Shown here one piece after another: positions 23,565-37,100 of a stretch of DNA of 64,000 bases (position 1 is its first letter; each line of letters opens with the position of its first letter). Made by a program: the position numbers and the translations under genes. Origin of the DNA: Clytia hemisphaerica (taxonomy: Eukaryota > Cnidaria > Hydrozoa > Leptothecata > Clytiidae); NCBI GenBank assembly GCA_902728285.1, contig CACVBU010001379.1, positions 310,001 to 374,000 on the forward strand, written 5' to 3'. The notes beneath the pieces were generated by a model that searched no databases, had not been told where the DNA came from, and saw only the letters and a list, made by a program, of their open reading frames with translations.

Positions 23565-25667
23565 ATGAAGTTTACGGCTGCGTTGGCGGTTGGTCTCATT
23601 TGTTTTGGTTTGACCTTCTACACGTATATATCACTCAAAAATGTGCCACATATACCTTCGAATACAATTGAGTCGATTCAAAGACACCTAGAAATATTGA
23701 CATCTGATCAAAAGCACCATGGCGAATCTGTACAAACACTTCTCAACGGTTTGGAAAGTTTGAAAAATACCATAAACGAGTTGAAATCATCAGCTAGGGA
23801 TGAAGCACCCTCAATGAAAGAACAAGTTGGTGACGAGATAAAGCGTGCTTTGGAGGAAAACTTCAACAAATTCAACCAACAAAACAAAGATGTTAAAACA
23901 CAGGAAAACCCTGCAGATAAAACAATACACAAACGAGGTTTAGAGAAGCTGTCTTTAGACTTGGACGAGGTTGAGCAATTACCAAAGCCTTTGGATTCAG
24001 AGATGAACGAACGTTGGATTGTGGTGACCAGCATTTTCAAACCAACAGAGGATATCAAGAAGTTGGCAAAGATTCCAGGCTGGAAAATGGTAGTGGTTGG
24101 AGACACTAAATCACCTAAAGAATACAAGTAAGATATTCAAATATTTTTTGTAAGGCAGGAAATAAGGGATAAAAGATGTGTTTTATCACCAGACCTCTGG
24201 AAAATGTAGGATTAAACTTTACAAAACCTCGTTCCTAAAATCTGACTTGGAATTCACAGAATTTACAAAGAATTATAACAAGTCTGATCCATAAGAACCA
24301 GAAGTGTGTACATTTTTATAAAACGTTAATGAGAAAGGAAATGTTATTCAAAGTAATATCTCGATGGAAAGATAAGGTGAAATTTTTTCCGCACAAAGCA
24401 TTGTGGGCAATATTCGGGGATCAAATCTGAGTTTTCACGTTAAGCCGATATCGTCTATTGCAAGTGGTTTGATAAACCTTGAAGAACTTTCAAATAGTTT
24501 ATAAATAAAGATGAAAAAGTAGGATCTTTTTCTACTGGATCAAATAGTTTTTTTTACATCTTTCGATTTTAATCTCATCCATCTCCTTATCACCAAAGGG
24601 TGGACAATGTAGTTTTCCTCAGTATTGCCGATCAAGAAAACTCTGGTTTCGAAACAGCAAAATATCTCACATACGGTTGTTACCAACGTAAAAACATGGG
24701 ATATCTTTACGCTATACGACACGGCGCGCGATACATCTACGACACAGACGACGATAATCATCCTTACGGCGGACAAGTCGTTTTTGATGAGATGAAGCAA
24801 ACGAAATCGTACCTCATGTACGACGGTGGTTCTGAGCGACACCATTATAACACATTCGCACATTTCGGTCAAAGCACGTTATGGCCACGTGGCTTTCCAT
24901 TAGATCGAATCGATAAAGATCCCATGCGTCGGTATAAGACATGCTCCAATACACGCCCTCTTGTACAACAGGGCGTCGTGGACGGTGATCCCGATTTAGA
25001 CGCCATCCAACGCTTAACACGAAAAGACGCGTCAGCTAAATTTGTTGTTTACTTCGATAAAGAAGCACCGCCCGTTGTTTTACCGCCCAAATCGTTCGCC
25101 CCTTACAACAGTCAAAACACCTTTCAACATTATGATATTTTCTTCGCCTTACTCCTTCCTATCACTGTCACCTTCCGCGTCAACGATATTTGGAGAAGTT
25201 ATATTGCACAACGTTTGATGTGGGACATTGGCGGCCACCTGGCGTATTTCCCGCCCAACGCCTATCAGGATCGAACTCCCCATAATTTCTTAAAAGACTT
25301 TTACGAAGAAGACGACCTTTATAGATTAACAAATCCTTTAACTGAATTTCTCTTAAAATGGGATTCAAAGAACAGCAATATGGTTGAGCGACATTTTGAA
25401 ATCATTAAAGAATTATATAAGCTTGATATTCTTGGACCACGTGATGTACGTTTAGCACGTGCTTGGGCACGTGATCTGAGAAGGATTGGATACAAACCAC
25501 CCAAAATGCAACAGTCACAAGTAGTATGTGAGCAAGAATCGAAGGAGTTTTATCCGAAAGAAATGCCAACATTGATGAATCGTATAGGACAAAAGACAGT
25601 CAATGTTATCGAGATTGCAAAAAAGATACAATTGACTAAGGAAAGAGAAAGAGACTCTGAAAAATAA
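23565..25667 (+). CDS. STELLO/DUF288-like type II membrane glycosyltransferase-like protein, two exons
   Basis: Coding exons 23565-24127 and 24599-25667 join through a 471-bp phase-2 GT-AG intron (codon AAG split AA|G), giving 543 residues. Residues about 5-24 from the start at 23565 form one transmembrane anchor (FTAALAVGLICFGLTFY), followed by a coiled-coil-prone stem to about 130. The catalytic-type region starts at NERWIVVTSIFKPTEDIKKL, continues GWKMVVVGDTKSPKEYK, then VVFLSIADQ, RKNMGYLYAIRHGARYIY and DTDDDN (about 236-240), the conserved acidic motif of this family. Later family-like segments include the FRVNDIWRSYIAQRLMWDIG stretch. The frame is open upstream to 23424, but ctttttgcag at 23463-23472 looks like a splice acceptor of a 5' noncoding exon, so the ATG at 23565 is preferred. 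AATAAA at 25663-25668 overlaps the stop. Golgi location is expected from family and topology; substrate unknown. Confidence 0.9.
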
Positions 25668-27289
25668 ACAATCTTAAGTAACTGATACTTGTCGTCTTAG
25701 GGAAATATTATAGGTAGAAATTTTTGGGACTTTTTTCTAGTATGATTTAACCAGTAGGTTTTGTTTTTACGCATCATGGAATTTATTGACTGTCGAAATT
25801 TGTAGCCGGGTTAATTGGCCCAGCTAGCTTTAGCGTACTGGGCCTTTCATTAGCATTCTGCCCGATGTCAGTGTGTAACAATTTACTAGGCGATACGCGT
25901 TTTCAAACACAGCACAGGCTAGTACATATTGTGAACGATTTGATTGGCTGTTAGAACATGATTGACAGAGTAAAAAACAATTGAAATCGTCTTTATTGGT
26001 TAAAAACATAAAAGGAGAAAATACAATTAACTATTAAAACTATAAGAATATAACAGATGTAGTACGTTTTAAGAAAAACAATGTGATTTACACAGAAATA
26101 ACCGTAACAAACCTTCTTCTCTTTAGGAAGATGTTCTTTTAAAAAAAAGTTGTTTTTAAATTTCTCTATCATGTGAACAGTTCAGTTGTTCACGTGTTAG
26201 GAAAAAAACTAACATCTCTGTATATAAGATTAAGTATTATGAATTATTTCTCATTGTTGTAAATAAGAGATAGCCGAATGGTCTAAGGCGTCTATGGCTA
26301 GTGTCAGCGGCTCCCGGTTCAAATCCCCTCTGCTACACTCAAGTCTTGTTCAATTCATATTTTTATTCGCTGGGCCTTCATGCCCTCTGGGCTTCTTGTT
26401 TATTATTGAAGCACATCCAAAAATTTTATTTGATCAAAAATATTCTTATATTTATCGGTCTTTTGAGTTTCGAATATTAAACATGCCAGCTGAACAAGAC
26501 AAACAAATGAAAAATGAAAATTGGCGATTTAAAATGAGAAAACATTTCGAAAATATATTATCATCAACCAAAAAATTAACAAAGAAAAATAATTTTAAGT
26601 TTGAAAAATCATGAAAAAAAAATATAATAATAAGTTTGACACACATTTTGATAAATACACACGCAAAGTTGAACTAAATGAATTTGAAAATATCTTCCTT
26701 ATGCTGACATAATCATTTCTGTTGATGGAGGGGTTGCTGGTCGTAAGATTTGGCTTATGTTCTGAAAAAAAAAAATTGAACAAAAAAGTAAATTTAATTT
26801 TTTCCCATGTGTTAAGTGGCGTTGTATTTCGTAACTACCCCAAGTTAGACCTTCTTTCGAGGTATGGGTTTTTAAAAGTGAATATGAAGTCTGAAGCCGG
26901 CTTCTCAAAGGTCTGGCAGAACAGTGGGAGTTGTTGAATAAGAAGAGAGAATGTTGGGAGGATGGGTGGTAAAATCAATGAAGGATACCGGAAAACACAT
27001 TTTTGACACCCGCGAAATATTTCTAAAAATTCGAAGCAGAAATGGGAAGGAAAGGCACATTATAGACCGATTCGATTAAATCCAGTTAGGGACTATCTTC
27101 AAATAAACCCCAAGCAAGCAGTCTGTTCCTAACTGACAAAAATTTCACCCACGAAACAAAAAAACTATGCGCAGGTCCAAATGGGAAATATTTGAAGAAT
27201 TGGAGCCATGATGATGTTACTAAATCATCCTGTACATATTCTTTCTACCACTTCTTAGAAAAAATGGTTGATCGTGGGTAAAAATGACG
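25668..27289. other. intergenic stretch between convergent genes
   Basis: No gene supported. A hairpin ggcccagctag...tactgggcc is at about 25818-25845. A tRNA-like segment is at 26270-26335. The open frames around 26294-26937 are AT-rich chance frames. The 3' end of the minus-strand SPEF2-like gene faces this region. Confidence 0.5.
26270..26335 (+). repeat. tRNA-like relic (leucine/serine type) or SINE head
   Basis: A box-like tagccgaatgg followed by tctaaggc, and about 35 bp later a B box ggttcaaatcc, copy the internal promoter of a tRNA; the D-arm matches leucine tRNAs. The T-arm and acceptor stem do not pair properly, so it is not a functional tRNA gene. Confidence 0.4.
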
Positions 27290-30200
27290 TCACACGGAAT
27301 CGGTCTGTTTAAATATAGTTACATTGCTTTTGAAGTCTTGATTTGATTGGATGATATCGACCATAGTTGGATGTTCATACAAGGATTTCAAAGGTGCTTT
27401 TTCTTCTGATGAATAACCCAACTCTTCATAAACTTCAATTAATGTCTCCTAAAAATATTTTAGAACCATTTCACATAGTGAATTTAGGGGCTGTCTTAAA
27501 GAGATGAAAGGGAGTAGAATGATTCAGCGTGTTATCTAAAAATGATTTTCTCGACAAGAAAGGGGTATGATCCCTCCTTGAAAAGCTCATTCGGTTGCAA
27601 TCAAAGGGTTGACTATACCTACCGTTTTGCACGTTTATTTGTAGTGAGTCATTTTATCCTAGAAAGCTCGAGCCTTTCATGTAGCTCACAAGCAGGGATT
27701 TATAGGGTTATCTATAAAAGCCTCATGAGGTTATAAGATCTTGTTGGTAAAATACCTTTAATTTGATGATAGTATTTGATTGGTCGATATCGAACCGATT
27801 GTTTCCTCCATGACTTCTTTTACCATGCGTAAATACCTGTCCATTTAAAAATGAAGAACGAGTTAAAAGTCTGTTTGAGAAAATAAGAGGCGGGGAAAAG
27901 TTGGTGTTCAAGAACGATAAGTTTATTGGCCGGGAAGAGTCATTTAAATCTCTGGGTTTTAATCCAATAAATGGATACTAAAAAAAATTAGACGGTCTAG
28001 AACGGTGGGGGTCTTTAAATGGTGGAAAAGTTTATTGCAAATATGAAACTCAAGCAAACCACTCTCAAAAAGACTTGTTTCAAAAGGGGGGCATGTAGCG
28101 GGCTGATGGAAAGTGCATTGTAAGATGAGCAACATTTAAATGAAATGAAAAGACAAACCATGATCCATTGGTCCATAGTGATCTCCAAATCAACTTCATT
28201 TTCTTCTTCTTCTTCGACTTCACTTTCGTTTTCTGGTTGATCAAGCTACAAAATAAGATAGATGGTACTTGACTAAATACGCAAGATCTTATATTATACT
28301 AAATTCGTAGCTTTTCCCTCCAAAATGATTGCTTTTTAGCGAGTTACTCGTTAATTGCATGGTTGTCTCTATATCATGAAATTGATAGTCAGCAAATTTT
28401 AATGTTAAAAATGTTGAGTCTGTTTAGCAGTGTGACGGAGGTTGTTAATGTTTTTGCCTTATTCTACAAGGCACCTCCTGAATGTTCTAATTCTTCAATT
28501 GTCAATATATTAGATATAGTCGAGATTCTACGTTGATAGCCAAGTAATATAGAACTTTTAATGATCTATGAACTAAACCAAAGAAGCGGGAATTCGATTC
28601 TGGAACTCTTGACAAAGACCACTTGGTCACCGCTCTGAAGAAGTGGAAAAAACCGCTCATACCTCTGGTATCTTTTGCTGAAGGTACTTGGGGAAGGTGG
28701 AGAAAGTATCCGTGATCAAACACAGGGCCTGGTGAAGACCGATCAATGGATCGTCATGCTTCGTGAAATACAACAACTAGAAAGATGAAGAGAGAAGAGG
28801 TTAACACGTTCATTACCGACGCCTTTTTTAAATCCGGAAAAATGACCCATTATATCTTCGTCGAATTTTGATATTCAGGGGAGTTTCACGTTGGTTTCTT
28901 TATGCATTTTACAGTATTTTACGTAGATTTTAAAACTGCAAATAAGTCCAGGAACAGTTTCTGAATCAAAAGTTATGGCCATTTGAAGTACCCTTTCTTC
29001 TGAAAAGTTACAGAAGAGACCTTGGGGAACCTTGAGTCAGCATTCCCATAGGCTCTTAGTAACACGTGGGTGATATGAAACACTAATTGTTTTACGTACC
29101 ATATCCAGATAATTGAGAAGGTCTCCTTCACTTGATTCCAGCGCAAAGATATCGAAAAACATCTAAGATGATCAAATAAAAACTTTTCAGATTCATATAT
29201 TTACGCAAAGTGACCTTGGATTTTACTGTTAAACAAAAAAAAGTGGATTTTTTAAAGGTAGCATTACTTGATGCAAAATTTTCCGTTTTAATATTTTTTC
29301 ACCATCTTTTATTAGGGCACCACTTTCAAAAAATCTCCGATCAAAGATTTTGCTTGACCGTGTCCAGGGTATGTAACGGTCATTGGTTAAGTTAGAATTT
29401 TTAAAGTTGTGGTTCATGGTGTGTATATAACGAATAGAAAATGAAAAACAAAATGAATAAGTTAAGTGAACATACATTTTTGAGGTGTTGTAAACGATCG
29501 AATCCGTCGGTATGTTCACTTGATCGATGTTCATCTATCCAGATCTCACTCTTCAAGAAATGAAATGTAGAAACTTTAAAGATCAGACATTTATACACGA
29601 TAATGATTGTTGCTGTGGAAAGGAATTATTATAATTCATGGTAATCTATTTGACTACAAGAAAATATTTTCCATCAAAGGCATCAAAGGGGTATTTCGAC
29701 TGGTCCTCCCCGCGTGGGACTACTTCTGACTACTTTGCTTTTGGTTCTTTGATGACGCTGTGTCCACTTAATTCCGTCCTTCAGTCCATTAAAAAGACTT
29801 AGGTGGTCCTCAAGCTAAGGTTCATAGTAGGCTCAAAAAAGATGACATCATAAAACAGTGAAATCTTATTACGAGACCCTTACCATTAAATAATCCTCTC
29901 GTGTGATCATACCAATGCTAGCTTCGTCACGTGATTTAAAAGCGTTCAGTGATTGGTGCAAATCACGATGTGTGGGTTCAGGGTATGGTTTTGAGAGATG
30001 AATAAGGAATGATTTCCAATTGATGTATTCGTTATTGATGGAGATGGCTTGCGTGATTTCTTCAAGCTGGTAAAAAAGATGATTCATTCAAACAGTAAAG
30101 TTGAGACACTTGGTTTTGTAGGACAATTTGATTCTGGTACTTGATGCAACTAATATATTCTACTTTATTCACAGAATGTCTCGAGAAACTTTCTCCTGTT

Positions 30201-31128
30201 TAAACAAAGAATCAACAATATATTGTAGCTATTTTTTTAGGAAAGGATTTAGCTGCTTTAGATTACCTGCTGGGAAGTGATGTTTTGCCAAACTTCAGGT
30301 AATGCTTCTGATCCAACCTTTAAAAAAAGTATTTAAATTTTATATTCCGACGTCCAATGTCCAATCAATCAGAAAAAATATTTTTGGCTGGAGAAAGGAC
30401 TTCTTATATTTTGGATAGTACTGTTATTTAATCTTGCTCAAAAAACAGAGTAACTTCAACTGAAGACGAACAAAGATTGTTCCATTAAAAAACCATACAT
30501 TGAAAAAAATTCTTCTCGTCCCTAAAAGTGAGGGTGGACGAACTAAAATCAGTAATAACTTTTCACCCCATTGGAAAAATGAAAAAACACCCCCTGGAAA
30601 CTTTTCTCAGATTCCCTCTGGGTTCGTCCACCCCCTGTATGGATATAAAATGGAATGGCCCAATTTAAATGACATCCAGGTAGGATCAAAGCAGGAGGTT
30701 GAATGATATCATATGATGACATTGACTAAATAATCGAGAAAATAGTCACCAGTTATCAAACTCTAAGAGAAACATACTTACAGTTAAAGAGGGTAGACTT
30801 AGCATGACATCATTAAACATTTTGACAGAAACCATTGCAACTGGAGCAATTTGGCGGAACTGGAAAAATTAAGTAATTTTACAAACAATTACAATTACAA
30901 TTAGTCTTTTTTTGGCATTGGGCTCTACTGATAATTAGAGTTCCGAGATTTAAACTTTGTTCGAGAAAAGGGACATTTAAAAAAAATCTACACGATTAAT
31001 AATCGACTGAGTTTACTGACTTGTTTATTGAGAGCTTCAATTTGTAGACAGGTGAAAGTTATGGGCGTTAAATCTTCTGTTGGAGGCGGCGTTAAAGGCG
31101 GTGTGGGCGTTTTGAAGACATGCAAATC
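27290..31128 (-). CDS. SPEF2: SPEF2-like: C-terminal exons with degenerate EF-hand
   Basis: Nine exons. DLHVFKTPTPPLTPPPTEDL is a proline-rich hinge. The 61-codon exon 29884-30066 reads INWKSFLIHL...FKSRDEASIGMITREDYLM, the SPEF2 EF-hand-like region; in the loop DEASIGMITRED the central glycine and isoleucine remain but calcium ligands at positions 3, 5 and 12 are weak, so binding is doubtful. FFDIFALESSEGDLLNYLDM, LLYFTKHDDPLIGLHQALCL and an acidic SEVEEEEENEVDLEITMDQW exon follow. The last exon runs through SLYEHPTMVDIIQSNQDFKS to a TGA at 27290-27292; the ten final codons (VTIFKQTDSV) follow a possible donor (AAT|GTAACT), so a further 3' exon is possible but none was found. Confidence 0.87.
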
Positions 31129-34100
31129 CTAAAAAACGAACCATTGAAATAATTGATCAGAAAAAATTACAGCCGCAATAAAGAACCATGTTTAATATAA
31201 TGGGCCAGACAAAAACTTTATCCCCCGTTTGCGATTTGAGGAGGCCATTTTTTGTTCAGGAAGGTGAGGTGGTTCCTTTGAAAAACCTGGAAAATCTAGG
31301 GTCAGTGAAATTTCTTGCAAAAATCATGTTAGCTTTGCTTGCTTTCAATGCAAAAACTTTATGATAAAAATAACTATATAAATCAGGAGGCTTCAAAGTA
31401 CCACTGTAACAAAATTGAAATTTGTAACTCAAAAGGATAATAAATTTATCATTATTTTCTTCTTTAATTGGTCAGCCTAAGCTGAGCATTCAAATAGGTA
31501 AAATTTTCTTCCATCAGCATCATAAGACGACAAAAAAAAAATCCGATTTCCCGATCGATCTCACTTTGATTTCTAAACTTTCTTCCGATCGGGTTAACTT
31601 TTTGGGTACTTTTAGCGTGCGTTGTTTATCATAATGTGGTGTTTCAAGATGGCGGCTAAAGCGATAAGTCAGATGTGTGAGTCAGTGTTGTACCAAAGTA
31701 TTTCCAGTGTAAATCTGTTGCAAGCTTCAATTTCTGTCATTTATTTTTTTAACTCGGCAAATCAAACACATGATTTTCATCTAGGGGATTCTTTTTCTAC
31801 ATCTTTTGAAGGTTTAAAGCCGTTTGCTCAAGTTTTTGTTTATGTTGAATTTTCTGATACTTTTTATTGCTGTTTTTATTAGTTTTTGCAATAAAAACAT
31901 ATTTTTCTTGTTTCCTCTAGGTGTGATTGATGGTGTTATAATGTTATTGGAATTTGATAAAGTTTACAAAAAAAAATTGGATAAAGCCTGGATGCAATCG
32001 TGCTTTTTTAGACTTGGTTTGGAAGTGTTTGATAAGGCGAATCGCAAAAAATTATTTGGTTCCCGTCATTTTTTTTTTAAAGTGGGGGTCATTCGGTCGG
32101 TCGGTCGGTCGAAAATATTTTTCTTTTAAGAAGCAGCTACCGGTATACATCTTGTTGAAAGGGAATCCGTGTGGACTGATCCGAAATTAAGAAATGGAGA
32201 AACCGTGGATAAACTGGTTTTCGGTTTACTCTCCATTAGCATGCGGCTCGCTACTACTTCGATTTGAAAACTTGTAAACACAAAGCGTGCAGAGGTTGAC
32301 ATTGGAAATCCAGCAAAGCAGCGGAAAAGCTTTCCGACTCTCCAACTCTACCTGCTGACCGTAAATCAGGGTTGGTCAGATGACGGGAACCAAATGATGA
32401 CATCACATCTCCTATTATTGGACTTGCAAAATTATGACAAATGGTCTTTGAAATTTGATCAATTATATTAATATTAATGTATACAGTTCTTGTTGAAATT
32501 GATCAAACTATTTTTCACGCAGTTCCGTACGCAGATTGTGTTTTTCTAACCTTTTCTAACCTTGGCGCACGTTTTGACTGAATGATGGAATGGAATGAAT
32601 GGCGATAATAGTTTATACATATCTCTTATCAGACTTGCAGAAAGCGGACTGCAGAAAGTTATGAAAAATAGTTTCTAGAATTTAATGAATTATACCTCAA
32701 GTTACACAACATGCACACTCTCGTCACAACTTGCACAGTCATAACAAACAGATCCATCTGGTCTTCATTTAACATTGTTTTAAAGTTTAAAAAACACTGC
32801 CAGTGCTTGGCACAGAAGAGAGGACTCCCAGTTGAAATTAATTGCTACTCCGCTGCCCTGTTGAATTTATTTATCATGGTCGTGTGTTTATTCTGTCAAG
32901 ACGGTAAAGCGATCGCCCAAATTCATAGAACAATCAAAAGGGAGTTTAAAGCAAAATGGGGGAAAAATGAGCTTCCCTGAATAGTTATGAATTTTAAGTT
33001 TTGCTTTAGATTATCATTTGCGACCAGCCAGCAAAGTCTTCAAGATGGTTGTGTGCATGTTGTGTAACTTGACGGTACTAAACTACAAAATTTATTTACG
33101 AAGACTGGATGTAAATTACCTTAAAGGAAGAAATTTTGGCGGAAAGAAAATTTAGCGGATTTGGCGGATTTGGCTGAAATCCGCCAAATTAAGTTCCCGC
33201 CAAAATTTCTTTTTTCCGCCATCCGCCAAATTAAATTCCCGCCAAATTAAACATTTTGAAAATATGATCTCTTTTAAGGTGTTTTTGCTATTTTTTCGCT
33301 GTTTTGACGCCATCTTAAGGTTAAATTTTTAAGCGACCGCCAAATTAAATTCCCGCCAAATTTAGTTTTTTCGTCCATCCGCCAAATTTTAAATTCCCTC
33401 TGAAAAAACTTTTTTGGCCATCCGCCAAATTAAATTCCCGCCAAAATTTCTTCCTTTAAGGTATGTTTTTCTGACCTTGCCAAATTATGGCTTTGACTGA
33501 ATAGCAGTCAGTTTTTACGTACTCATTGGCCTTGCAGACAACTGACAAATGGTTTCTGTAATTTGACCAAAGTCTACCAAAATACAGTTCTTGTTGAAAT
33601 GTTATAAATATGAACTACGTTTTGCAAAGATTTTGATGCAAATTGTGTTTTTCTGGAGTTTGTGCTTTGTGACTTAAAGTTTGTAGCTTGTTAGTTTAAA
33701 GTGTTATTGGAGTTTTATCAAGTAAAACAAAAAGTACAATTTCTATGTATATTTGATGGATATCTTTATTTTGGTTCTGACGTTTTGGCAATTTGCTTAT
33801 TTATTTCTAGATAACACTTTGGTCAGATATGGATATTGTCTACATCCAACAGAAGAAAATGTATCATAACTGACTGGAATGAAATTAACAAAAAGTTTTA
33901 ATTACACTATGTTTCTCTTTTATTTTATAGTAATGAACTATAGCCTAGCTTAATCGTTTGATGTCGTAGAAACAGTGCTACAATGCTAAAGAGAAGTATA
34001 CTTTGATCTTCTCGTGGGGGGGGGTTGGAGAACCTCTCAGGCTTGTTTTTAATAATTTAAATCAAGTTATCAAATGTTTCACATTTTGTACATTATTCAA

Positions 34101-37100
34101 CATTTTTAGTCTACTCTGTTTCAGTACATCTCTTACATCTGTTAACCCACTTATTAAAGCTATCTAGCTAAGCTCTATTGGCTGACCTTCCAGCCTCGGC
34201 TGGTTTATTTTTATCTTCATTTTCTAATATTTTAGAAATAGCTTTTCTCAGAAATTATAATGCTCTGAATTATCTTTTACAACAATATATAGTAGGTTAG
34301 AATTTAAGAACAAGTCGGGAAATGGCAAGCAAAACAAAACAAGTGATACTTTTATGGACCTACCTGGTTATGCATTTAACACATATAATTGATATCTACG
34401 TGAGCATGACCGTTAAACAATCATTCACAACACAAATAGTGACGATCTATTAAAATTAGTCGTTTGTTTCTTATAAAAAAAACGTTTAGAAACCAAAATT
34501 TCATGCCCTTGAAATATTCTTTCATATTCAAGACTTCGTGAGCAAGAAATACATCTATCTCATCAAAAAATTAAGTAATTTGGCTAAGAACATTGATGTA
34601 TCCTTATTAATAGCGATTCTTATAGATAAACATGCGTTTTTTAGCTAAAAAATTCTTTTTTTACTAAAATCTGCTTGAGCCATCTTTTACCTACTTTCAT
34701 GCAAAAATTCAGAAAAAAACAATGATCCAATATTTCACAAAGTCCAAAAACCCTTTTTAGCCGTTTTTTGGCTCAAATTTGACCAATTTTTTTTTCTTCC
34801 GAAAATCGGGCTCCGACACATTCAAGGGTTTATAGTTATGCATCTTTGTGCAAAAAAACAGAAAGGATGAAAGAGCTAATCTCGAGAAAAGCTAATACCT
34901 AAGTAATTGATAATGTGCTTATAAAAAATATCGAATTTGGGCAGTTTTTCTATAAAAACACGCCAAGCAACCAAAATTGCATGTTTAAACACACATATTA
35001 TTCAAAAGTAAGCCCTCATGAGCAAAAAAAACATCTACCTCATAAAAAAATTGAGTAATTTGAATAAGAACATTGATGTATGCTTATTAATAGTGATTCT
35101 TATAGATAAACATACGTTTTTTGAGCCAACAAAATTTTTTTGCAAAAATCTGCTTGAGCCATCTTTTACCTATGATGGTACCCTACTTTCATGCAAAAAT
35201 TCAGAAACAATTAATGATCCAATTTTTCACAAAGTACAAAAAACCCGTTTTTTAGCCGTTTTTTGGCTCAAATTTGCCCCCCAAATTTTTTTTTTCGAAA
35301 ATCAGGCTCCGTCACATTTTGGCCACCACCATTTTGCACCTTTATACCAAAAATCAAAAGATTCCTATGATTCAATCCTGAGAAAAGTTGGTAACAGACG
35401 AACGAACGGACGGACGAACAAACATAGGTTAATTTATAGGACCTCCACCGGGGTAGGTCCAAAAAGGTGCACACTCAAAGCAAATAGACTTTATAGGATT
35501 TTTAATTGTCCAATGCTTGTAAAACTACGAACGGATAGTGACCTAAAAACATTACTATTTGGATTTAACTGGTAGAATTTGGGTGGAAAGTAGTTCACTA
35601 ACCACATCGATAAAGAAGACTTTATCTTCGAGGATGGAGGCGTCTTGTAATTGTGTTTCATTCTCGATGGCTTGTCTGATCACCTCACACATCTTGTCAA
35701 TGCTGCAAAGGAAGACGGGAAACATTTGTCAATAACTTACTCCAATGTCGTTCATTCTAAACATCCACCAGTCTGGTTATATATAAGAAACTTTTTTCGC
35801 TAGAGGATGAGCAGAAGCCTAGGTTACTTGAATTGAAATTTTTATTTAAAATAAATAAGTCGACTCAAATTGATATAAGTTTGAACGAGTTTTTGTCATT
35901 GCTGATTGACTATTTTTGCTTTTTGGTGGAACTTGGTAACAAGAAAACAAAGTGAAACCTTTTTCCTTTGTCCTGCAACATCAGAAAGAGAAAATAAATA
36001 TCTGCCGAGGAAAAAGAAATTCAAGCGTTTCGAGAGATAGACGGTTTCCAGTCTTGTAACTTCACTTCGTAGAAAGTTTTTGCTAGCAGAAAAATTAAAA
36101 AGAAATCGAGAATGAAATGACAACCTTTCCATTTCTTGTAAGAATCTTGCACCCAACCAATTATCAAGATCTAAGTATGTGTCTTCTGCTTTCTCCTAAA
36201 AAAAAACAGGATATAAATATTCAAAGAAAAAGAGCTTCGGTAAATAACTGAATGGTGCGCTTAGAGGTTTTGTTTTTAAATAAGGGTGATATCGTTTGCT
36301 TATTCATCAATTTTAATTTATAAGCTTTTTCACATTAGATTAACACAGATGTGGAGTAAGATTGGTCAGAAAGAAGAAAAGAAAAACATTTTTTGCTTAT
36401 ATCAGCATAATATAACAATAGGGAGACACTGTCTTTATATGAAATATGTGTCTGATATGAAACGGGAATACTTATGAAAAAATAAAACCTTTTTAACATA
36501 ACTAGTAAGTTTTTTCTGAAGATCTAGCCAGGATATTAAAGCTACCAACTGTTTTGATCATTTTAATGTTTCTATTGTTTATAGGCTAGTGTAGAATCTT
36601 CCATGTAGGATCTGAGTTTTGCAGCCAGTGTGGTTTTCATAAAAGTGCTGGATCAATGGAACATTTACTGACAAAAGTTGAAAATGCAAGACGCGAAAAC
36701 AAAGAATTTGCTAGATTCAATCCACCATCCGAAATACGGTACCCTCTATGTTGAGGTCTTTTTCGGGAAAGGTGACACCCTGGATTTTTTCCCTTTAAAA
36801 GACCGAACCACCCTGGATTTTTCCTCCTCAACATAGGGGGTGCAGACTTTTTCTGGAATAGCCCATTATTGAATTCATAATATCGATTAAGAAAGACCAA
36901 CCGGTAAACTAGAAACAACAAAATGAAATAGGGCCTGGATATCTAGACTGCTGAAGATCGAAAGTGGTGATACGAGAATAAAATAAGAAAAAAAAGAATT
37001 TACCTTAAGTTTTTTAATGACATTGCTGGCATGAGTTTTGACAGCTTCAAGTCGACTTTGTAAACCAACTCCTGCAAAGAGAAATGCAAATTAAGTATTT

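Noticed and set aside
23708-24127. 139-codon minus-strand frame
   Set aside because: Antisense shadow of the first STELLO-like exon.
26270-26335. Functional leucine tRNA
   Set aside because: A and B boxes are present, but acceptor and T stems do not pair, so it is kept only as a tRNA-like relic.
27066-27308. Inverted agaccgattc words around the SPEF2-like stop codon
   Set aside because: Only about ten bases match, too little to claim that the C-terminus was captured from an element.
35018-35575. 185-codon plus-strand frame
   Set aside because: It sits in the second copy of a noncoding tandem duplication and overlaps (on the other strand) the start of the SPEF2-like exon at 35603 region; composition is AT-rich and repetitive.
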